From the NCBI GenBank assembly GCA_003281315.1, contig QCCH01000002.1, positions 124,001-188,000 of the forward strand: DNA of 64,000 bases, given 5' to 3'. The position numbers were made by a program, and so were the translations under genes. This document shows, piece after piece, positions 58,451 to 64,000 of the stretch; the first letter of the stretch is position 1; every line of letters begins with the position of its first letter. The notes below the pieces were generated by a model. That model saw only the letters and a program-made list of their open reading frames with translations, was not told the DNA's origin and ran no database searches. Origin of the DNA: Prochlorococcus sp. AG-347-K20 (GTDB taxonomy: Bacteria; Cyanobacteriota; Cyanobacteriia; PCC-6307; Cyanobiaceae).

Positions 58451-59556
58451 TTTTTTAAATCTAATATCTTGTAATTGTCCCAGAAAAAAATCATTTGTTT
58501 TTTTGTTCCAATACTAACCCTTATAGAATTACCGATATCTTTTTTATTTTCCATACTTCTAATAAGAATACCTTTTTCTCTCATCTGCTGTATTAAGATT
58601 TTAGGATCTTTTTTTGGCCAAATTAAGAAATAATTACCTCCACTAAAGTGAGTTCTGATTTTTGTTGATTTAAATTTATTTAAAATCCATTCCCTCGCCT
58701 TTTTTACTTCTAAAACATAATTATCAATATATGATTTGTCTTTAAGTGCTGCTAATGCAGCTGTTATAGCAAAGCTGTTTACATCATATGGTCCTGTAAC
58801 TTTATTAATGTACTGAATTAAACTTTTATTGCCAAAAGTAAAACCTATTCTTAAACCAGCTAGACCTCCAGTTTTTGAAAGAGATTGGATTATTAGTATA
58901 TTTTTATTCTTTTCAAAATCTATCGATTCAAGAAGACTATCTCCATTAAATTTTTCATATAGTTCATCAACAACTATTAATGAATCGTTATTGATATTGG
59001 CTAAATTAATTATTTCATGAGAGCTTAGAACAGTTCCTGTTGGATTATTTGGATTGCAAATAAATATTAACTTTGGATTATGCTTTATTATTTTTTCCCT
59101 AAATTCTTCGATGGGGAATAGAAAATTTTCTCCAATGTAAGAACAACTTATTTTTTTCATTCCTCGGATTTCTGCACAAGGAGAATAGTAACCAAAAGTT
59201 GGATTTGTGGTTAGAAATATCTGATCTTTTTCTCCAAAGCAATTGAAAATTGCATTTATTGCTGCATCTGCTCCATTGAAAATTCCGATTTCATCATTAC
59301 CAAATTTTCTTGAATCAAGATATTTATCACATAAAAATTTTTTTAAAAAATTATATTCTGGATAAATTGAAATCTCATCTAATTTTATCGCTTGTAATGC
59401 CTCTAAAACCTTAGGACTTGGACCTAAAGTATTTTCATTAAAGTCTAAGCGGAGTAAATTTCTTCTATTTTCTAAAGGTGCAGAGTAAGACTTCATATTT
59501 ATTATTTCTTCTCTTGGTTTTGGGAAAAGATTATTTAATTGATCAAAATCATTCAT
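58447..59556 (-). CDS. hisC: Histidinol-phosphate aminotransferase family
   Basis: A 369-residue class I aminotransferase: LDFNENTLGPSPKV, CNPNNPTGTV, VVDELYEKF, and SLSKTGGLAGLRIG with the PLP Lys (about residue 230). The first 20 residues are an extension. It best fits HisC but could act on another alpha-amino or phospho-substrate, such as phenylalanine. Its start overlaps the argS stop by 1 base (TAATG), so it is translated after argS. Confidence 0.85.
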   Translation of the reverse strand: MNDFDQLNNLFPKPREEIINMKSYSAPLENRRNLLRLDFNENTLGPSPKVLEALQAIKLDEISIYPEYNFLKKFLCDKYLDSRKFGNDEIGIFNGADAAINAIFNCFGEKDQIFLTTNPTFGYYSPCAEIRGMKKISCSYIGENFLFPIEEFREKIIKHNPKLIFICNPNNPTGTVLSSHEIINLANINNDSLIVVDELYEKFNGDSLLESIDFEKNKNILIIQSLSKTGGLAGLRIGFTFGNKSLIQYINKVTGPYDVNSFAITAALAALKDKSYIDNYVLEVKKAREWILNKFKSTKIRTHFSGGNYFLIWPKKDPKILIQQMREKGILIRSMENKKDIGNSIRVSIGTKKQMIFFWDNYKILDLKN

Positions 59557-61370
59557 TACATTCTTTCTAAAGTTTCAATTCCTAAAAGCTCTAAGCTTAA
59601 TTTTAGTGTTTTTGCAGTTAGGTCACATAAATTAAGCCTAGAGATTTTTATATTTTTTTCTTCTTTGAGGATTGGAACTTGATCATAGAATCTATTAAAA
59701 GTCTGACATAGCTCGAACAGATAATTGCATAATCTATTTGGCATTAAGTCTTTTTCAATAGAAATTATGACTTCATCGAACCTAAGTAATTTTCTGATAA
59801 GTTTCCACTCAGATTTATGTTCATAATTTACGTACTGAAAATCTTTAGATTCATAAACAAAATCATTTTTTCTTTTAATTCCTAAAATTCTTACAAGTGT
59901 ATATAACAAATAAGGAGCAGTATTACCATTAAGGGAAAGCATTTTATCAAAACTAAATTGATAATTAGTAATCCTATTTTGACTTAAATCTGCATACTTA
60001 ACAGCTCCTAATCCAATAATTCTTGAAGTATTTGCTATAAACTCTTCGGTCTCATAACGATCTTCATCTTCTAATCTTTTCAATAAATCTTCTTTTGCTC
60101 TTCTAACTGCTTCATTTAATAAATCTTTTAGGCGTATTGTTTCACCTTCTCTTGTCTTTAGTTTTTTGCCATCAATTCCTTGAACTAACCCAAAAGGGAC
60201 ATGGTCTACTTGACAATTTTCTGGGATCCATTTTGCTTTTTTTGCAACTTGAAAAACTCCAGTAAAATGATTTGCTTGCCCATGATCAGTTACATAAATA
60301 ATTCTTGAAGCATCATCGCCATTAGGAGGTTTATTGAATCTGTATCTTATAGCAGCAAGATCTGTGGTGGCATAATTAAAACCTCCATCTTTTTTTTGAA
60401 TAATTAGCGGTAAAGGTTTGCCTTCTTTATTAGTCATCCCATCTAAAAATACACATTTTGCTCCTTGATCTTCTACTAATAGTTTTTCTAAATTCAAATC
60501 ATCAATAACTGAATTTAAGAAGGGATTATAAAAAGATTCACCTCTTTCTTCTATTTTTATTTTTAAATTTTTATAGATTTCATCAAATTCTTTCCTTGAT
60601 TGATCACATAATAATTTCCAAGCTTTAATCGATTTAATATCTCCACTTTGTAACTTAACTACTTCCTCTCTAGATCTTTTTTGGAATTCAGATTCGTTAT
60701 CAAATCTTTTTTTTGATTCTTTATAAAATTCAACTAAATCACTTATCTTGATCTTTCCTATTTCTTCTAGATCATTTGAATATAAATCTTTGAGCTGAGT
60801 AATAAGCATGCCAAATTGTGTTCCCCAATCACCAACATGATTGAGTCTTAATACTTCATAACCTCTTAACTCGAAAATTCTAGATATTGAGTCACCTATT
60901 ATTGTTGATCTTAAATGCCCTACATGCATTTCTTTAGCAATATTAGGGCTAGAAAAATCTACAATAACTTTATTGGACAAACCACTATCTAAATTTTTTC
61001 TAATTAGAGGTATGCCAGCCCTATTGCATTGAATATTTGACTTAATTTCATTTATTAGAACCTCATCTTTTAATTTTATATTGATAAATCCAGGTCCAGC
61101 TATTTCTAGACTCTTACATAATTTTGCTATGCTTTTATTTTTATTTAAAAGGTTAATAAAATCATTAGAAATATCTCTTGGGTTCTTTTTATATATTTTA
61201 GATAAACTTAAACAAACATTACATTGATAATCACCAAATTCCTCTTTTGATGATTGTGTAATTAAATTCTTGCTAAGAATTGCGAATTCTCCTTTCTTAT
61301 CATTTTTTTCAAGACTATCTAAAAGAGATTGTTCAAATTGTTTTGTTAATTCTTTAAAAATGATTAGCAT
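59556..61370 (-). CDS. argS: Arginyl-tRNA synthetase
   Basis: A 604-residue class I synthetase. HVGHLRST (about 148-155) is the HIGH box, and KLKTREG substitutes for KMSKS as in many ArgRS. The N-terminal domain (about 1-100) binds the tRNA D-loop, and the C-terminal helical domain (about 470-604) recognises the anticodon. It precedes hisC and follows nadC by 27 bases on the same strand. Confidence 0.95.
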   Translation of the reverse strand: MLIIFKELTKQFEQSLLDSLEKNDKKGEFAILSKNLITQSSKEEFGDYQCNVCLSLSKIYKKNPRDISNDFINLLNKNKSIAKLCKSLEIAGPGFINIKLKDEVLINEIKSNIQCNRAGIPLIRKNLDSGLSNKVIVDFSSPNIAKEMHVGHLRSTIIGDSISRIFELRGYEVLRLNHVGDWGTQFGMLITQLKDLYSNDLEEIGKIKISDLVEFYKESKKRFDNESEFQKRSREEVVKLQSGDIKSIKAWKLLCDQSRKEFDEIYKNLKIKIEERGESFYNPFLNSVIDDLNLEKLLVEDQGAKCVFLDGMTNKEGKPLPLIIQKKDGGFNYATTDLAAIRYRFNKPPNGDDASRIIYVTDHGQANHFTGVFQVAKKAKWIPENCQVDHVPFGLVQGIDGKKLKTREGETIRLKDLLNEAVRRAKEDLLKRLEDEDRYETEEFIANTSRIIGLGAVKYADLSQNRITNYQFSFDKMLSLNGNTAPYLLYTLVRILGIKRKNDFVYESKDFQYVNYEHKSEWKLIRKLLRFDEVIISIEKDLMPNRLCNYLFELCQTFNRFYDQVPILKEEKNIKISRLNLCDLTAKTLKLSLELLGIETLERM

Positions 61371-61397
61371 TAATTATTCAATTATTTATCTATATGA

Positions 61398-62264
61398 TTA
61401 ATTAATATAACGCATACTCAAATCAATCCAATTACTTTTGGTGATTGAAGAACTTGTTGAAATCAAATCAATACCTTTTATTAGATATTTACTAATTTCT
61501 TGAGGGTTTATTCCAGAAACTTCTATTATCAAATTTTTATTGACTTCTTTTTGTAGACTATTAATTGATAACTCTCTTAATTCTTGGACGTTTTTTTTGA
61601 TTATTTCAGGACTAAGTTCATCTAATAAGACACTATCCGCGCCTGCTAGTACTGCTTCTTTTGCCTGGTCGATATTCTCAGCTTCAATTATGATATGTGT
61701 TGTAAAAGGCGAATTTAGGCGAATTTTTTGTACTGCATTCTTAAGATTATCTGTCCATGCAATATGATTTTCTTTGATCATAGCAGCATCGTATAATCCC
61801 ATCCTATGATTCACCCCACCTCCGCATTTGAATGCATATTTTTCAAATATTCTTAAGCCAGGAGTCGTTTTCCTAGTATCTGCTAATTTTATATTTGTGT
61901 CTTCTAATTTATCTATAAGATTCTTTGTATATGTTGATATTCCAGATAAATGCATTGCTATATTTAAACTGATCCTTTCACTAGCGAGTAAACTTTTTGA
62001 AGGTCCATATATTTCTAAGAGTTTTTGATCTCTAACAAATTTATCTCCATCAGAGATATTAAATTTTGGACTGATTTTTAAATCAATTTTTCTAAAAATT
62101 TCTTTTATAATTTCAACCCCACAGAATATACCCTCCTCTTTTGCAATCCAATATGCATTACCATTCTCTTCTGTAATAGAGGGACTTGTAAGATCTCCAC
62201 TACCTATATCTTCATCGATCCAATTATCAATGATTTTACTTATTATTGGAGTATTTAAATCCAC
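61398..62264 (-). CDS. nadC: Quinolinate phosphoribosyltransferase
   Basis: A 288-residue enzyme: DEDIGSGDLTSP near residue 17, LADTRKTTPGLR, KCGGGVNHRMGLYDAAMIKENH, and ADSVLLDELSPE. It makes nicotinate mononucleotide from quinolinate in de novo NAD synthesis. Supplies the substrate of the NAD kinase gene at 34 kb. Confidence 0.95.
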   Translation of the reverse strand: MDLNTPIISKIIDNWIDEDIGSGDLTSPSITEENGNAYWIAKEEGIFCGVEIIKEIFRKIDLKISPKFNISDGDKFVRDQKLLEIYGPSKSLLASERISLNIAMHLSGISTYTKNLIDKLEDTNIKLADTRKTTPGLRIFEKYAFKCGGGVNHRMGLYDAAMIKENHIAWTDNLKNAVQKIRLNSPFTTHIIIEAENIDQAKEAVLAGADSVLLDELSPEIIKKNVQELRELSINSLQKEVNKNLIIEVSGINPQEISKYLIKGIDLISTSSSITKSNWIDLSMRYIN

Positions 62265-62346
62265 TAAACTAAAAAATAATTAATTAATAAAAATTCAACT
62301 GAAGTTAGAGAATTAACTATATATCACTATGTAATTTAACTCAAAT

Positions 62347-63729
62347 TTATTTACCAATACAAAACTTAGAAAAAATATTATCTAGAAGTTCTTCTGTTAA
62401 TTCTTGACCAGTTATTTTAGATAAGTTTTGAATTCCATCTCTAAGTTCAATTGATAACAAATCAAATGGCAATTTATTTTTAATTATTTCATCAGTATCA
62501 TTTAAATTAGACAGGCAAGCAGACAAATTTGTTAGATGTCTTTCGTTTAAAAATATATTGATATTTTCTACTTGTTTTAATCCGCATTTTTTTATTATTG
62601 TGTCTATTAATAATCTTTCACCATAATTATTCTTAATACTCATAAGAATTGTATTTTTTAACTCATTTGAATTAATATTTTTGCAATCAATTAAATCTTT
62701 TTTATTGCCCAAAATAGTAATTAATTTTTTTTTGGGAATTTCTTGTATTATTTTTTTGTCTTCTTCATTAAATCCTTCTTCAAGACTATAAATATAAATT
62801 ATAAAATCTGACTCTTTTATTTTCCCAAAACTTTTTTTAATTCCAATACTTTCAATTTGTTCATCAGTTTCTCTTATGCCAGCAGTATCAATTATTTTCA
62901 TTGGAATATCATTAATAGTTAAATTAACTTCAATAACATCTCTAGTTGTTCCAGGAATATTAGTTACGATTGCTTTCTCTTTTTTTGCAAGCAAATTTAA
63001 TAAAGAGCTTTTACCAACATTTGTTTTACCTATAAGCGCAATGGATATTCCATTGTGAATATATGAATTTCTTTTTGCATTTTCTATTAGTAATTCTATT
63101 TTTTCTTTTACTTTTTTAATGTTTTTTAGATATTTGGTGTAATCAAAATCTGTGAAGTCTTCTTCAAAATCAACTCTCGCTTCTATTTCGCAAAGTTGAT
63201 TTATAAGGTCATTTTTAATATCATCAATTTTTTTCTTTACTTCTCCTTGAACCCCGCTAAAAGCTAACTCTGCTGATCTGGTATTGCTTGCATTAATTAA
63301 TTGATTAATCGACTCGGCTTGTGTAAGGTCTATTTTCCCATTAAGAAAAGCTCTTTGACTAAATTCTCCTGGGTTTGCAAGTCTAACTTTAGAATTACTA
63401 GATAATAATATCTTTAAAACTTTATTTACTATGATAATACCGCCATGGCAATGAAGTTCAACGACATCCTCTCCTGTGAAGCTATTTGGTGATTTCATCA
63501 CTAAAATTAAAACCTCATCTATAAATTTATTTTGTTTATTTTCCTGAATAAAACCATGAAAAACTCTATGTGATTCCCATGCATATTTAGATTTAGTTTG
63601 AACAATCTTTTTGCAAGAATTTATTGCGTCTTTCCCTGATACTCTTATTATCGCAACTCCTCCTTTCCCTATACTTATAGCTGAAGCAATTGCAGCTATC
63701 GTATCTTCTGTAGTAACTATCGAATCCAT
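62347..63729 (-). CDS. mnmE: tRNA modification GTPase MnmE (TrmE)
   Basis: A 460-residue GTPase. An N-terminal folate-binding domain (about 1-125), then helices, and a G domain inserted at about 225-380: [12 protein letters not shown] (G1), IPGTTRD (G2), [10 protein letters not shown] (G3), GNKKDL (G4). The protein ends CIGK, which binds the one-carbon unit. With MnmG it modifies the wobble uridine of tRNAs. Divergent from the DUF2062 gene by 66 bases. Confidence 0.96.
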   Translation of the reverse strand: MDSIVTTEDTIAAIASAISIGKGGVAIIRVSGKDAINSCKKIVQTKSKYAWESHRVFHGFIQENKQNKFIDEVLILVMKSPNSFTGEDVVELHCHGGIIIVNKVLKILLSSNSKVRLANPGEFSQRAFLNGKIDLTQAESINQLINASNTRSAELAFSGVQGEVKKKIDDIKNDLINQLCEIEARVDFEEDFTDFDYTKYLKNIKKVKEKIELLIENAKRNSYIHNGISIALIGKTNVGKSSLLNLLAKKEKAIVTNIPGTTRDVIEVNLTINDIPMKIIDTAGIRETDEQIESIGIKKSFGKIKESDFIIYIYSLEEGFNEEDKKIIQEIPKKKLITILGNKKDLIDCKNINSNELKNTILMSIKNNYGERLLIDTIIKKCGLKQVENINIFLNERHLTNLSACLSNLNDTDEIIKNKLPFDLLSIELRDGIQNLSKITGQELTEELLDNIFSKFCIGK

Positions 63730-63795
63730 CTCTCGCTTTGTTATGGATAATTAAGTAAGATTGTCAAGAATTTAATTTTGAAATTTTCTTTCTGA

Positions 63796-64000
63796 ATGAG
63801 ATTTAAAAAAGATATTACCTATAAGAAAATTCTATCATTATTTAGGAAGCAGAATGGAAGTCCTTTTTTTAATGCTAAAGGTTTAGCTATAGGGGTATTT
63901 AGTGGCTGCTTTCCTTTTTTTGGGTTTCAGACTTTAATGGGGGTATTTTTTGCGAAAATAGCTAAAGGAAATATTCTTCTAGCTGCAATTGGTACCTGGA
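63796..64000 (+). CDS. DUF2062 membrane protein (partial)
   Basis: The gene starts at ATG 63796 and runs off the right edge after 68 residues. After a basic start (MRFKKDITYKK), GLAIGVFSGCFPFFGFQTLMG and ILLAAIGTW fit the DUF2062 pattern of paired helices ahead of a TW motif. A membrane protein of unknown function, sometimes fused to glycosyltransferases. Confidence 0.8.
   Translation, partial: MRFKKDITYKKILSLFRKQNGSPFFNAKGLAIGVFSGCFPFFGFQTLMGVFFAKIAKGNILLAAIGTW

Overview
The window looks like chromosomal core genome of a high-light-type Prochlorococcus (marine picocyanobacterium). It is very AT-rich, densely packed, and carries cyanobacterial/plastid-type genes: NDH-1 subunits, ycf3, ycf34, crtB, pds, chlM, rpaA, rpaB and the phylloquinone (men) genes. 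The assignment rests on gene content and composition; the exact strain cannot be named from this sequence alone. I see no prophage, insertion sequence, CRISPR array, defence island or rRNA. There is one tRNA gene (Asn) and about 70 protein genes, and only one gap exceeds 300 bases.

Layout. 1-5.6 kb: a lipid-A-disaccharide-synthase-like gene, an epimerase, ndhO, a J-domain protein, cysK, and a UPF0367 gene coupled to an ABC ATPase. 5.6-6.6 kb: tRNA-Asn with its terminator, a small orphan gene and a 400-base gap leading to rpaA. 7.4-11.4 kb: holB-tmk-copper ATPase on the minus strand. 11.4-18.2 kb: ycf3, radA (opposite strand), then rpaB-plsX-fabH-fabD-plsC, which ties the essential response regulator RpaB to fatty-acid and phospholipid synthesis. 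18.2-20.8 kb: tsaB, ycf34, CCA-adding enzyme, RRM protein. 20.8-26 kb: carotenoid genes crtB and pds, then ndhM, a DUF3172 gene, rbcR, and an NnrU-family gene that is probably the zeta-carotene isomerase. 26-38.8 kb: ndhF-ndhD, scpA, a sugar nucleotidyltransferase, metF, pedR, a CYTH protein, NAD kinase, ndhA-I-G-E and citrate synthase. 38.9-47.3 kb: a fast-evolving envelope protein, rhodanese, trpB, SUI1-cysC, purE, chlM, rre1, a cysteine desulfurase and rsmH. 47.3-53.6 kb: ndhH and the phylloquinone cluster (thioesterase, menE, menC, menA, menF). 53.6-64 kb: gshB-grx, a tight prfB-DUF3285-ybeY-dgkA-trpG-MBL run, hisC-argS, nadC, mnmE and a partial DUF2062 gene.

Functionally the window is dominated by thylakoid electron transport (eight NDH-1 subunits, PSI assembly, phylloquinone, carotenoids, chlorophyll), membrane lipid synthesis, and regulators of light, redox and circadian output (RpaA, RpaB, Rre1, PedR, RbcR). 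The most unusual items are an Ala/Ser/Val/Asn tandem-repeat extension fused to PlsX, a programmed +1 frameshift in prfB, a metallo-beta-lactamase-fold secreted protein lacking the usual metal motif, the probable Z-ISO, a mismatched T-stem in tRNA-Asn, and several dyad elements in promoters. I found no clear new multi-gene system.
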